Source: Treponema lecithinolyticum ATCC 700332
Lineage (GTDB): Bacteria > Spirochaetota > Spirochaetia > Treponematales > Treponemataceae
DNA: 64,000 nt
Assembly (NCBI GenBank): GCA_000468055.1
Contig: KI260564.1
Coordinates: 55,827-119,826 of the forward strand
Direction: 5' to 3'
In this document: piece by piece, positions 46,836-55,589 of the stretch
Position numbering within the stretch: position 1 is the first letter of the stretch
Layout: every line of letters begins with the position of its first letter
Translations under genes and position numbers: made by a program
The notes under the pieces: model-generated
The model's database searches: none
Told to the model about the DNA's origin: nothing
Seen by the model: the letters and a program-made list of their open reading frames with translations, nothing else

Positions 46836-47315
46836 TTATTTGCCGAATTTTAATTTAAGCGCTTTTTCTACATTTTCGGGAACCATTTCAGAAACATTGC
46901 CGCCGAAAGAAGCCAATTCTTTTATAGCGCTCGATTTTAAAATAAAAAACTTTTCGTCGGTGGGAAAAAATACGGTTTCCACTTGCGCATTTAAAGCTTT
47001 ATTCATAAACGACAAATCGAATTCATACGAAAAATCAGCCGAGTTGCGTATGCCGCGGACAATCACTTGCGCTCCGGTATCCCGCGCGTATTCGACGATA
47101 AGTTTTGTACAAACATTCACCGACACATTGTCCCATTTGCACGTTAATTCTTTCATCAATTCAAAGCGCTCTTGTTCCGAAAACAAATACCGTTTGCTTT
47201 TATTAACCGCAATAACTACGTCTACAAAATCGAATACCGTTTTTGCACGCTCTATGATGTTCAAGTGTCCGTACGTAGGCGGGTCGAACGAACCGGGAAA
47301 TATTGCTTTTATCAT
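46836..47315 (-). CDS. coaD: phosphopantetheine adenylyltransferase
   Basis: A 159-residue nucleotidyltransferase of CoA synthesis. The nucleotide-binding T/HxGH motif is TYGH (residues 14-17) in [13 protein letters not shown], and the C-terminal block [17 protein letters not shown] corresponds to the ISS-x-R loop. An in-frame upstream extension to 47384 is rejected because the family begins [12 protein letters not shown]. The ATG has no Shine-Dalgarno sequence and lies seven bases after a -10 box, back to back with the promoter of the lipoprotein gene. Confidence 0.95.
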   Translation of the reverse strand: MIKAIFPGSFDPPTYGHLNIIERAKTVFDFVDVVIAVNKSKRYLFSEQERFELMKELTCKWDNVSVNVCTKLIVEYARDTGAQVIVRGIRNSADFSYEFDLSFMNKALNAQVETVFFPTDEKFFILKSSAIKELASFGGNVSEMVPENVEKALKLKFGK

Positions 47316-47322
47316 AAACACA

Positions 47323-47351
47323 AGTATAACATATTTGACAATTCGGAACAA
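47323..47351 (-). promoter_or_regulatory. promoter of coaD, predicted leaderless
   Basis: On the minus strand TTGTTC (47351-47346, weak), 17 bases, TATACT (47328-47323), then seven bases to the ATG at 47315. It overlaps the divergent lipoprotein promoter almost completely. Confidence 0.5.
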
Positions 47352-47363
47352 TAAGAGTATTAT
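47335..47363 (+). promoter_or_regulatory. promoter of the lipoprotein gene at 47370, predicted leaderless
   Basis: Consensus TTGACA (47335-47340), 17 bases, TATTAT (47358-47363), then six bases to the ATG at 47370. Confidence 0.65.
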
Positions 47364-47369
47364 TAGCTT

Positions 47370-47984
47370 ATGAAACACTTGCATAGTATCCGTATGCTTT
47401 TATGCGTTATAACCGCCGCAGCTGCTCTTGTAACGCTTCAAGCGTGCAAAACAACAAACGAAGCGGCTGCTCAAAAAGAAAGCGGTATGCAGCCGGCAAA
47501 AAGCGCAAACACAATGAAAACGCCGGAACAGATTGCCATGGAAGCCGAACAAAAAGAAAAAGACGACGAATATGCGCGTTCGGTCGGCAATTTGGGCAGC
47601 GAAAAAGTCAGTTTTGACGACTTTCAGCGCGACAAAGCCGATATCCTTACCGTTATTGCGGACTTGGATAAAAGCATGAAAACCCTCAATTACAGTTTGT
47701 GGCGCACCTATCTTACTCCAGCTTCGATTTCGTACTGGAGCAACAAATTGAATTTGCAAATCATTGCAACCAAACTGCCTAAAAAAGGCGTATCGCTTAA
47801 AAACTTAAGCGATTACTTTTTAAATGTGTTTATTCCGTCGCGCATAGACCGCAAAGTAACCGAAATCCGCTATATTTCGCCTACGGAAGTAAAAGCGGTA
47901 GAAGTTCAGGGTGAAAAAGATATAATTTACTATGAATTTGAAAAAGTCGGTGAAAAGTGGCTGGTAAAATTGCCGACAATGTAA
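47370..47984 (+). CDS. lipoprotein of unknown function
   Basis: A 204-residue lipoprotein; the signal peptide ends LQAC (Cys26). After a Lys/Glu/Ala-rich stretch the core (about residues 95-204) has [20 protein letters not shown] and ends [19 protein letters not shown], suggestive of a small NTF2-like or SnoaL-type fold. No family is assigned. The start codon sits at the predicted transcription start. It is divergent from coaD. Confidence 0.8.
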   Translation: MKHLHSIRMLLCVITAAAALVTLQACKTTNEAAAQKESGMQPAKSANTMKTPEQIAMEAEQKEKDDEYARSVGNLGSEKVSFDDFQRDKADILTVIADLDKSMKTLNYSLWRTYLTPASISYWSNKLNLQIIATKLPKKGVSLKNLSDYFLNVFIPSRIDRKVTEIRYISPTEVKAVEVQGEKDIIYYEFEKVGEKWLVKLPTM

Positions 47985-48000
47985 TGGAACAAAAATAAGA

Positions 48001-48029
48001 TTGATTATTTTTATGAATCTTTGTATACT
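48001..48029 (+). promoter_or_regulatory. promoter of the HEAT-repeat gene
   Basis: TTGATT (48001-48006), 17 bases, TATACT (48024-48029) preceded by TG. It leaves a short leader with AGGAGG (48041-48046), so this gene has a classical layout, unlike its neighbour. Confidence 0.6.
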
Positions 48030-48050
48030 GATGAACTATTAGGAGGATGT

Positions 48051-48758
48051 ATGAAATTATCCAAAACGGCGCTGTGTTTTGCCGCGGCATGTATGATTTT
48101 ATCAAGTCTTGCAGCCCAAGAAGAAAAGCGCTCTGAAGTTACCGTTGAAGAAGAATATTTCGGTTCAAATGAAGATATGATTATCAGCGAAATGAGCCAA
48201 GTTGACGATTACGAAACAAAACTGCTCACGCTGCAATACATAAAAACAGCCCTCGATGCGGGCCGCTCTTCTCCGGCGATTGAAGCTTCGTTACAAAACA
48301 TGGCAGGCGAAGGCGTATTTAACGAATCGCGCACCGGACGCCGGCAAACGAATAACTACACCGAAGTACGCCGCCAAGCGTGCATTATGCTCGGTCAAAC
48401 AAGCGGTCTTTCCGACGAACAGCTTAAAGCGCGCAAAGATACGATTATGCGCTTGTTGCGTGACGAAGGAGAACCGATGGTGCTTTCGGCTGCAATTTAT
48501 GCGCTGGGCAATATCGGCATTAACAACAATGACGATGTAGTAGACCAAATAGCAATGATTCACAAACGGTTTTCAATTTTAAATCCTACCGACAGCCTTG
48601 CTTATTCGGTATTGGATGCGTTTGGAAAGTTGGCGCCGACGGTAAAAAATTCAAGTTCGTTTGTAGAAACGGTTGCTTCCATCGCAACAAATTACAGCTA
48701 CGTTATTCCCGTACGCCAAAAAGCAAAAGAACTTTTATTTTCGTTAAAAAACAACTGA
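48051..48758 (+). CDS. exported HEAT-repeat protein
   Basis: A 235-residue protein with a signal peptide (cleavage near LAAQE, residue 23). The rest is alpha-helical with HEAT-like repeats: EVRRQACIMLGQTSGL, PMVLSAAIYALGNIGI and DSLAYSVLDAFGKLAP. Such repeats mediate protein binding, here in the periplasm. The start at 48051 is fixed by AGGAGG; an earlier in-frame ATG at 48021 lies within the promoter. A terminator follows. Confidence 0.85.
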   Translation: MKLSKTALCFAAACMILSSLAAQEEKRSEVTVEEEYFGSNEDMIISEMSQVDDYETKLLTLQYIKTALDAGRSSPAIEASLQNMAGEGVFNESRTGRRQTNNYTEVRRQACIMLGQTSGLSDEQLKARKDTIMRLLRDEGEPMVLSAAIYALGNIGINNNDDVVDQIAMIHKRFSILNPTDSLAYSVLDAFGKLAPTVKNSSSFVETVASIATNYSYVIPVRQKAKELLFSLKNN

Positions 48759-48770
48759 TTTTACAGTAAT

Positions 48771-48811
48771 GACCGAAACGTTTAACTAAAGCGTTTCGGT
48801 CAAGTTTTTTT
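48771..48811 (+). terminator. intrinsic terminator after the HEAT-repeat gene
   Basis: GACCGAAACG (48771-48780) pairs perfectly with CGTTTCGGTC (48792-48801) around an 11-base loop, followed by AAG and seven T. Confidence 0.92.
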
Positions 48812-48818
48812 CACGCCA

Positions 48819-48892
48819 GAGTGATTAGCTCATTTGGATAGAGCGTCGCCCTCCGGAGGCGAAGGTGGCAGGTTCGAATCCTGTATCACTCG
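48819..48892 (+). tRNA. tRNA-Arg (anticodon CCG)
   Basis: A 74-base cloverleaf: acceptor GAGTGAT with ATCACTC, D-stem GCTC/GAGC, anticodon stem TCGCC/GGCGA around CTCCGGA (anticodon CCG), and T-loop TTCGAAT. CCA is not encoded. It starts only eight bases after the terminator T-run and no clear promoter is visible between them. Confidence 0.95.
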
Positions 48893-48905
48893 TATTATTA
48901 AACGT

Positions 48906-49724
48906 ATGCTGTCCGATCTTTTTATTTTATTTGTTTTTTACAGTTCTCTGGGGTGGATGTGTGAAGTGTGCTATTGCGCACTGATAACACACCGTTTTGT
49001 AAACAGAGGTTTTTTACACGGTCCGTGGTGTCCGGTATACGGTATTGGAGCACTGTCGGTAATTGGTTTACTGCAGCCTTTTGCACACAATGTGTTTTTA
49101 CTGTATGCAGCGTCGTTTTTTATAACAGGCGCGGTAGAATACCTTACCGGCTGGCTTTTAGAAATGCTGTTTCATACCAAATGGTGGGATTATTCGGATA
49201 AAAAATTTAATATAAAAGGACGCGTGTGCCTTTTTAATTCGCTGTTGTTTACTTTTGCAAGCGGTAGCGCCGTTTTATTTGTACATCCGACAGTTGCCGC
49301 TTTTGTAGAGCGTATGCCCTCTACCCTTCGCTTTTACATTGCATGCGCTTTTGGTTTTGTCTTTACTGCCGATTTTGCGCTAACGCTGCGCAAAGTGGTT
49401 GACTTTACCGAGTACATTACCCGCTTGCAGGATTTTGCCGAAAACTTAAAAGAGCGCTACGAAAACGAAGCATGGTTTAAATCACAGTCCGTAAGCGATA
49501 TGTTCGAAGCGGTAAAACTGCGTTCCCGTTTAGCCAAGGGTGAAATATCGGATCGCATATTGGCAAAAATCGAATTGTTTTCGCAGCGCCACGCGGCAGT
49601 CGAGCGCTTTTTTAACAAGTTTCCTTCAATGCAAAATACAAACCGCAGTTTTTCGCTGCAGCACATAAAAAAATTGATACAAGAGCGCATGCAGGATAAA
49701 AAAAATAAATTATGGAAAAACTGA
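48906..49724 (+). CDS. putative ABC-transporter type IV membrane protein (CmpB-like)
   Basis: A 272-residue protein with four or five membrane helices in residues 1-165 and a charged C-terminal tail. The family pattern is plain at the start: YSSLGWMCEVCYCALI, then FVNRGFLHGPWCPVYGIGAL. These proteins are widespread, but their transport role is unproved. The ATG at 48906 is only 13 bases after tRNA-Arg and has no Shine-Dalgarno sequence; the longer reading starting at 48834 lies inside the tRNA and is rejected. The stop overlaps maf by 13 bases. Confidence 0.82.
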   Translation: MLSDLFILFVFYSSLGWMCEVCYCALITHRFVNRGFLHGPWCPVYGIGALSVIGLLQPFAHNVFLLYAASFFITGAVEYLTGWLLEMLFHTKWWDYSDKKFNIKGRVCLFNSLLFTFASGSAVLFVHPTVAAFVERMPSTLRFYIACAFGFVFTADFALTLRKVVDFTEYITRLQDFAENLKERYENEAWFKSQSVSDMFEAVKLRSRLAKGEISDRILAKIELFSQRHAAVERFFNKFPSMQNTNRSFSLQHIKKLIQERMQDKKNKLWKN

Positions 49725-50389
49725 TCCTTGCTTCAACTTCCGCACAGCGAAAAAACATACTGCATTCGCTGCACATTCCGTTTTACGAATATACGCCGCC
49801 GTTTGAAGAGATTATACCGCCGAACATAAAGCTCGACGATGTAAGCAAATACTTTGCGGTGCAAAAGGCTGAATGTACGGCTGCCGCACTTACAAATACA
49901 AGGGCACTCACAAACACGGGCTCTGTAAATGTGAGTGAAAATACACACAAAAAGTATACCGATGCACGCTTAATCGTCGGAGCGGACACGCTCATCGTAT
50001 TTGACGGCAAAGCTTACGGTAAGCCAAAAGATAAAAACGAAGCTGCCTCATTTTTACGCTCATTTTCGGGAAAAACGCACAAAGTAATCAGCGGCATTGC
50101 CGTACACAATCGGGAAAGCGGAAAAACGCTGTCGCGCTCGTGTGTCAGTACTGTAAGCTTTGCCGTCTTAAGCGGTACCGATATAGAACATTACTTGAGT
50201 TTAGGCGAATGGCAAGGGGCTGCCGGTGCGTATAAAATTCAAGGTTTTGCCCAATGCTTTATTTCGCACATCAGCGGTTCGTTCAGTTCGATTATAGGCT
50301 TGCCTATTTTTGAATTTTATGAAATAATAAAACAACAAGGCTATGTCTTTGAGCACAGCTTTTGTCCTGATTTTAAACGTTTCGGTTGA
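49712..50389 (+). CDS. maf: Maf-family nucleotide pyrophosphatase
   Basis: A 225-residue Maf protein. The start LILASTSAQRKNIL is the family's nucleotide-binding block. LIVGADTLIVFDGKAYGKP near residue 88 and FLRSFSGKTHKVISGIAV near 112 are also diagnostic, and a late GAYKIQGF segment matches the usual GxYxIQG. It hydrolyses non-canonical or modified nucleoside triphosphates. An insertion rich in Thr/Asn (about residues 55-80) lengthens it slightly. It overlaps the previous gene and precedes the rpsB leader. Confidence 0.92.
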   Translation: MEKLILASTSAQRKNILHSLHIPFYEYTPPFEEIIPPNIKLDDVSKYFAVQKAECTAAALTNTRALTNTGSVNVSENTHKKYTDARLIVGADTLIVFDGKAYGKPKDKNEAASFLRSFSGKTHKVISGIAVHNRESGKTLSRSCVSTVSFAVLSGTDIEHYLSLGEWQGAAGAYKIQGFAQCFISHISGSFSSIIGLPIFEFYEIIKQQGYVFEHSFCPDFKRFG

Positions 50390-50470
50390 ATCGTTAAAAT
50401 CTTGAAAAATCTTCCGCAGCCGGCTGTTTGTTTTACCGAACGGCTTGTACTGACGAGAAACAGAGTTTGG

Positions 50471-50491
50471 GGAAAAGAAAAATTCTTTTCC
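50471..50491 (+). promoter_or_regulatory. hairpin in the rpsB leader
   Basis: GGAAAAGAA (50471-50479) and TTCTTTTCC (50483-50491) form a perfect nine-pair stem with a three-A loop, ending five bases before the AAGGAG of rpsB. It could affect ribosome access or be a site of S2 feedback; there is no T-tract directly after it, so it is not a terminator. Confidence 0.5.
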
Positions 50492-50507
50492 GATGAAGGA
50501 GCATTTC

Positions 50508-51374
50508 GTGGCAGTAGTAACCATGAAAAGTTTGCTTGAATCCGGTGTACACTTCGGTCACCAAGTCAAGCGCTGGGATCCGCGTATGAAAAAATACATT
50601 TTCGCGGAAAGAAACGGTATCCACATTATTGACTTGCAAAAAACCATGGCTTCAATTAAAGAAGCGTATGAAGCAGTCCGTAAAGTAACTTCGGCAGGAA
50701 AATCGGTCCTGTTCGTAGGAACAAAAAAACAAGCACAGCAAGCCATAGCTAAAGAAGCCGAACGTTGCGGTATGTTTTACGTAAACAACCGGTGGCTGGG
50801 CGGTATGCTGACAAACTTCAGTACCATCAAAAAATCGCTTTTGCGCCTTAAAAAGCTTGAAAAGATGGAAGTTGACGGTACGTTTGAAAATCTTACCAAA
50901 AAAGAAATCGCGTCAATCCAAAAAGAAAAGGCAAAACTCGAAAAAAACTTGGGCGGCATTAAAGAAATGAAAGAACTGCCCGGTATTTTGTTTATTATCG
51001 ATACGCATAAAGAACAAATTGCCGTTGCAGAAGCGTGCCGTATGGGTATTCCCATCGTAGCGGTTGTAGACACAAACTGCAATCCTGAAGGGATCAACTA
51101 CCCTATTCCCGGAAACGACGACGCTATCCGTGCAATAACACTGTTTACCCAAGTTATCGCCAATGCCGTTATCGAAGCGGACAACGAAACCGGTCTTAAA
51201 ATTATTGAAAACCTTCAAGACGACGAAGAAGATATTACCGATACCGCATCCGTTCGTACCGACGATGAAGAAATTATCGATTACAGCAATTACACGCCTA
51301 CCGAACCTAAAGAAGAAGATAAAGACGACGAAAGCGACGATTCTTTGGTAGACGAAGACAAATTATACGAATAA
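50508..51374 (+). CDS. rpsB: 30S ribosomal protein S2
   Basis: A 288-residue S2. The GTG at 50508 is chosen because AAGGAG (50496-50501) lies six bases upstream and the protein then starts [19 protein letters not shown] as in the family. The ATG at 50493 would overlap that site. S2 signatures include [14 protein letters not shown] and [15 protein letters not shown]. The last 50 residues are very acidic (Asp/Glu-rich), an extension beyond the usual S2 length. First gene of the rpsB-tsf-frr-uppS-cdsA-dxr-rseP cluster. Confidence 0.95.
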   Translation: MAVVTMKSLLESGVHFGHQVKRWDPRMKKYIFAERNGIHIIDLQKTMASIKEAYEAVRKVTSAGKSVLFVGTKKQAQQAIAKEAERCGMFYVNNRWLGGMLTNFSTIKKSLLRLKKLEKMEVDGTFENLTKKEIASIQKEKAKLEKNLGGIKEMKELPGILFIIDTHKEQIAVAEACRMGIPIVAVVDTNCNPEGINYPIPGNDDAIRAITLFTQVIANAVIEADNETGLKIIENLQDDEEDITDTASVRTDDEEIIDYSNYTPTEPKEEDKDDESDDSLVDEDKLYE

Positions 51375-51386
51375 CGGGAGATATAC

Positions 51387-52223
51387 ATGGAAATTAAAGC
51401 CGCTGAAGTAAAAGCGTTGCGCGATGCAACGGGCGCAGGCATGATGGAATGCAAAAACGCCCTTGTAGAATGCAACGGAGACGCCGCCGAAGCTGCAAAA
51501 CTTTTAAAAGAAAAAGGGCTTGCAGCAGTGGAAAAACGTTCAGGAAGATCGACCAGCGAAGGGCGCATTTTTATAAAATCGAACGGTTCAAAAGTTGCCG
51601 TAGTAGAGCTTACCTGCGAAACGGACTTTGTTGCAAAAAATACTGATTTTTTAGCGGTAGGCGAAGCCATTGCTCAAAAAGTTTTGGATAAAGGCTATAC
51701 CGAAGTAAATGCGGAATTGTCGGATATGCTGCTCGATTTAGCTACCAAAATCCGCGAAAACATGACCGTGCGCCGCGTGTCGCTGACCGACATTCCCTCA
51801 AGTGCCGTATATGCTTCGTACATACACAGCGACGGAAAAACAGGCGTTGTGGTGATCTTATCCTGCGATCCTGCTTCCGGAGCACAAAACGAAACGGTAA
51901 AACAATTTGCCTTTGACTGCTGTTTGCACATTGCAGCTTTTGCACCGCGCTATTTAAAACGCGAAGATGTGGATGCCGCATATATCGCCGAACAAAAAGA
52001 AATTTTTACCGCACAAACGGCAGAATTGGACAAACCGGACAATGTAAAAGCCGGTATCGTTCAAGGAAAACTGAACAAGCACTTGGCGGATATTTGCTTT
52101 ATGGACCAAATGTTCGTAAAAGACGATAAAGTATCCGTTGCCAAAAAAATGGAACAAGTCGGCAAAGAAAACAGCGTTAAGCTGGGCTTGTTGACGGTAG
52201 TGAATTTTCAGTTAGGCGCATAA
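51387..52223 (+). CDS. tsf: translation elongation factor Ts
   Basis: A 278-residue EF-Ts. The N-terminal UBA-like block is KALRDATGAGMMECKNAL (about residues 9-26), followed by VEKRSGRSTSEGRI and VAVVELTCETDFVAKN. It exchanges GDP on EF-Tu. GGGAG precedes the ATG. It follows rpsB by 12 bases, the normal pairing. Confidence 0.97.
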   Translation: MEIKAAEVKALRDATGAGMMECKNALVECNGDAAEAAKLLKEKGLAAVEKRSGRSTSEGRIFIKSNGSKVAVVELTCETDFVAKNTDFLAVGEAIAQKVLDKGYTEVNAELSDMLLDLATKIRENMTVRRVSLTDIPSSAVYASYIHSDGKTGVVVILSCDPASGAQNETVKQFAFDCCLHIAAFAPRYLKREDVDAAYIAEQKEIFTAQTAELDKPDNVKAGIVQGKLNKHLADICFMDQMFVKDDKVSVAKKMEQVGKENSVKLGLLTVVNFQLGA

Positions 52224-52236
52224 TTCGGAGAAACCT

Positions 52237-52791
52237 ATGGCAGACACAAACGAAGCAAGTATTCAAAGGATGAATAAAAGCATTGCGGCGTTAAAGGATG
52301 AATTCAATGCAATCAGAACGGGGCGTGCTTCGGCTGCCCTGTTCGATAAAGTACGGGTAGACTATTACGGTCAAAGCACACCCTTAAATCAAGTTGCAAC
52401 GATTTCCATTCCCGAAGCGCGGACGGTCGTTATTCAGCCGTTTGATAAATCCTTGGTAAGCGAAATCGAAAAAGCCGTGCAAAAGTCGGAATTGGGATTG
52501 AATCCGTCAAATGACGGTAAAATTATCCGCATTGCGATTCCGCCGCTGACTTCGGAGCGCCGCAAAGAGCTGGTAAAACAAGCAAAAGCGATTGCCGAAA
52601 CCAGTAAAGTCGCCATACGGAATATCCGCCGCGACGGCAATGATGAACTGAAAAAGATGCAAAAAGACGGAAGCCTTACCGAAGACGGATTAAAAACCGC
52701 AGAAGAAGCGTTGCAAAAATCGACCGATAAATTTATCGCCGATATAAATAAAATACTCGAAGATAAAGAAAAAGAAATTATGGAAGGCTGA
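52237..52791 (+). CDS. frr: ribosome recycling factor
   Basis: A 184-residue RRF. Family blocks are FNAIRTGRASAALFDKVRVDYYG near the N terminus, then PEARTVVIQPFDK and RIAIPPLTSERRKELVK in the middle. It splits post-termination ribosomes with EF-G. The stop shares a base with the uppS ATG. Confidence 0.97.
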   Translation: MADTNEASIQRMNKSIAALKDEFNAIRTGRASAALFDKVRVDYYGQSTPLNQVATISIPEARTVVIQPFDKSLVSEIEKAVQKSELGLNPSNDGKIIRIAIPPLTSERRKELVKQAKAIAETSKVAIRNIRRDGNDELKKMQKDGSLTEDGLKTAEEALQKSTDKFIADINKILEDKEKEIMEG

Positions 52792-53510
52792 TGTCATCTT
52801 TTGATGCAATCGATAAAAGCGCCCTGCCCGTTCATGTAGGTATTATCATGGACGGGAACGGGCGCTGGGCACAAAAGCGCGCTCTGCCGCGCAGCAGCGG
52901 TCACAAAGAAGGCGTACGTTGCGCACGCGAAATAATAAAAGCAGCCGCCCGGATGGGTATACGGTATTTAACGCTGTATACCTTTTCTACGGAAAACTGG
53001 AAGCGCACCGAAGAAGAAACGTCTTTTTTAATGAACCTTTTGAAAATACACTTGCGAAAAGAATTCGAGTTCTATAAAAAAGAACAAGTGCGGGTACGCC
53101 ATTTGGGCGATAAAGCGGGGCTTCCCGAAGACGTGTGCGCAGAATTGGAATCGGTTGAAAATGAAAGTAAGAATTTTAACGGAATGACCCTTATTTTAGC
53201 TATAAATTACGGCGCAAAAAATGAAATATACCGGGCGGCGCAAAAAATGATGCATGCGCAGCAAACGAATGAGCCGATTAACGGCGAAAGCGGGTTTACG
53301 CGTTTTTTTGACATTCCCGAATTGCCGGATGCCGACCTTATTATTCGCACAGGGGGCGAAAAACGTTTAAGTAATTTTTTACTGTGGCACGCTTCTTACG
53401 CGGAATTGGATTTTTCCGATGTTTTATGGCCCGATTATACACCGGAAGACTTTTATAAAGCGGTACTTGATTTTCAAAAAAGAAAACGCCGCTTCGGAGC
53501 TGCCGATTAA
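52791..53510 (+). CDS. uppS: undecaprenyl diphosphate synthase
   Basis: A 239-residue cis-prenyltransferase. Catalytic block IIMDGNGRWAQKR near residue 19 and C-terminal block LIIRTGGEKRLSNFLLWHASYAEL near 185. It makes the C55 carrier lipid for cell-wall synthesis. It follows frr with a one-base overlap and precedes cdsA by ten bases. Confidence 0.96.
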   Translation: MSSFDAIDKSALPVHVGIIMDGNGRWAQKRALPRSSGHKEGVRCAREIIKAAARMGIRYLTLYTFSTENWKRTEEETSFLMNLLKIHLRKEFEFYKKEQVRVRHLGDKAGLPEDVCAELESVENESKNFNGMTLILAINYGAKNEIYRAAQKMMHAQQTNEPINGESGFTRFFDIPELPDADLIIRTGGEKRLSNFLLWHASYAELDFSDVLWPDYTPEDFYKAVLDFQKRKRRFGAAD

Positions 53511-53520
53511 CGGGAGGAAT

Positions 53521-54372
53521 ATGAATAAAATACTGCAAAGATTGCTGACATTTTTTATCGGAGTTCCGTTAATCGTTTCTTTAGCGCTGTTTTCTTTTGC
53601 AGGACACCTTGTGCTGCACTGCGCAATTATAGCCGGAGCCCTTATCGCTTCGTGGGAAGTGCACGGCATACTTAAACACAAAATGCCCAGCCAGCCCAAA
53701 GGCATCGTTATGGCAGCATCGGTTTTTAGTCCGCTTATGGCAGCGATTGTGTGTATCGGCGGAAGATCGCAAACATGGATATCGCTTGCCTTTATTCTTT
53801 CGCTTTTGGCAAGTTTTACTTACGAAATATTTTCGCCGGACAATGTAAAATCGTTTGAAAATGCCATTGCACGATTAAGTTCTTCAGCTTTTACAATTGT
53901 ATACACCGGTTTTTTATTAACATATATTTCACGTTTAACCGTTTTGCCCTATGCAAACATCGTTATATCGTTGTTTTTTTTATTAGTATTTTCCTGCGAT
54001 TCGTTTGCATGGCTTTTCGGTATGCTGTTCGGCAAAAAAAACCGAGGCTTTATAGCCGTCAGCCCGAACAAAAGTATTGCAGGTTTTGCAGGAGGCATTG
54101 CAGGATCGCTTGCCGTAGGCATAGCTGTGTATCATTTTTTCCCCTATGCTTTTTCCGCATTTAATTACAATACGGCAAAAGCTGCGATAACCGCTTTGTG
54201 CGTTGCCGCAGCCTCCATAGCAGGCGATTTAGCCGAATCGGTTATAAAACGTTCGGGCGAATGCAAAGATTCGGGAGCGGTTGTTCCCGGACGAGGCGGT
54301 TTTTTGGATTCCATAGATTCAATTTTATTTGCGGCTCCGGTATATTTTATCGTTATCAATCTTTTTAACTAA
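53521..54372 (+). CDS. cdsA: phosphatidate cytidylyltransferase
   Basis: A 283-residue membrane enzyme with seven or eight helices. The CDP-alcohol-forming signature is at the end: KRSGECKDSGAVVPGRGGFL then DSIDSILFAAP. It makes CDP-diacylglycerol for phospholipid synthesis. The ATG at 53521 has GGGAGG at ideal spacing; the longer reading from 53419 lies inside uppS and is rejected. Confidence 0.95.
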   Translation: MNKILQRLLTFFIGVPLIVSLALFSFAGHLVLHCAIIAGALIASWEVHGILKHKMPSQPKGIVMAASVFSPLMAAIVCIGGRSQTWISLAFILSLLASFTYEIFSPDNVKSFENAIARLSSSAFTIVYTGFLLTYISRLTVLPYANIVISLFFLLVFSCDSFAWLFGMLFGKKNRGFIAVSPNKSIAGFAGGIAGSLAVGIAVYHFFPYAFSAFNYNTAKAAITALCVAAASIAGDLAESVIKRSGECKDSGAVVPGRGGFLDSIDSILFAAPVYFIVINLFN

Positions 54373-54395
54373 ATGAAGCAACAAGGCAGTTCGAT

Positions 54396-55589
54396 ATGCA
54401 AAAAAAGGTTTTGGTTTTAGGCTGCACCGGATCTATCGGAAAAAGCACGCTCGATATTATAAGATCGTTTCCCAACCTTTTTAGTGTATGCGGTTTAACT
54501 GCCCATACCGATACGGCATCTTTGAATAAATTGGCACACGAGTTTTCATGCAATTGTATTGCAGCGTCAGGTGCCGAAAACGGCAGTAGGTACGATATAC
54601 GCGGTGTAATCGAAAACTGCGGCGCCGACATTGCGGTAAACGGTATTGCAGGTTCTGCAGGTCTTCTGCCGTCCGTATGGTGTTTGCAAAACAGTATGGA
54701 TTTGGCGCTTGCAAACAAAGAAACCGTTGTTATGGCATACGATTTGATTGCACAAAGTGCAAGTAAAGCCGGTAAAAAAATTATTCCGGTAGACTCGGAA
54801 CACTCTGCAGTGTTTACGCTTATACAAAAATTCGGCAAGCAAAACCTTGCTTCCGTTATTTTAACCGCATCGGGCGGACCGTTTCGCAATTTGAGCACGG
54901 TACAGTTAAAAAGCGTAACGCTTGAACAAGCACTCGCCCACCCTACGTGGAAGATGGGAAAAAAAATAAGCATAGACAGCGCAACGCTTGCAAACAAAGG
55001 TCTTGAAGTTATAGAAGCGTGCCGGCTTTTTAACATAAAACCGGAGCAAGTGCAAGTTACGATACACCCGCAAAGTTTAGTGCATTCATTTATACGTACC
55101 ACAGACGGCGATTTATACGCGCAAGTTTCCAAACCCGATATGAAACGCCCCATTTTGTCGGCGCTCAGCTGGCCTAACATGATTGAAAGCACACTGGAAA
55201 AACTGGACGCTTTGATGTGCGGGATCGGTTTACCTGCGACAGGCGGCGCACACGGTGCGGGCACGGCAACAGGCGGAAAAAGCACCGATGCGCTTGCCGG
55301 TATAACTATGGAATTCTACCCGCCGCGTTTTAACGATTTTCCGCTTTTAACTGCAGCATACGAAGCGCAAAAAAAAGGCGGTTCGTACACTATCGCGTAC
55401 AATGCGGCAAACGAAATAGCTGTAGAACTTTTTTTACAACGGAAAATCGGTTTTACCGATATAAGCACTTTAGTATGCTCCGTTCTTGAACACGACTGGA
55501 CAGCCGAAGCGCATAATTTTGACGAAGTTTTTTATTTTGACGGCGAAGCGCGCAAAAAAGCCCGCCTGTTATCAGGAGTACACGCATGA
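54396..55589 (+). CDS. dxr: 1-deoxy-D-xylulose 5-phosphate reductoisomerase
   Basis: A 397-residue enzyme, second step of the non-mevalonate isoprenoid pathway. NADPH-binding start VLVLGCTGSIGKSTLDI, metal/substrate block IPVDSEHSAVF near residue 130, and ATLANKGLEVIEA near 193. It supplies precursors to uppS upstream. Its end overlaps rseP by four bases. Confidence 0.97.
   Translation: MQKKVLVLGCTGSIGKSTLDIIRSFPNLFSVCGLTAHTDTASLNKLAHEFSCNCIAASGAENGSRYDIRGVIENCGADIAVNGIAGSAGLLPSVWCLQNSMDLALANKETVVMAYDLIAQSASKAGKKIIPVDSEHSAVFTLIQKFGKQNLASVILTASGGPFRNLSTVQLKSVTLEQALAHPTWKMGKKISIDSATLANKGLEVIEACRLFNIKPEQVQVTIHPQSLVHSFIRTTDGDLYAQVSKPDMKRPILSALSWPNMIESTLEKLDALMCGIGLPATGGAHGAGTATGGKSTDALAGITMEFYPPRFNDFPLLTAAYEAQKKGGSYTIAYNAANEIAVELFLQRKIGFTDISTLVCSVLEHDWTAEAHNFDEVFYFDGEARKKARLLSGVHA

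Noticed and set aside
47316-47384. Extended N terminus of coaD with a hydrophobic leader
   Set aside because: The family starts [12 protein letters not shown]; the extension crosses two promoters.
48834-48905. N-terminal extension of the CmpB-like protein
   Set aside because: It would begin inside tRNA-Arg; the membrane domain starts at 48906.
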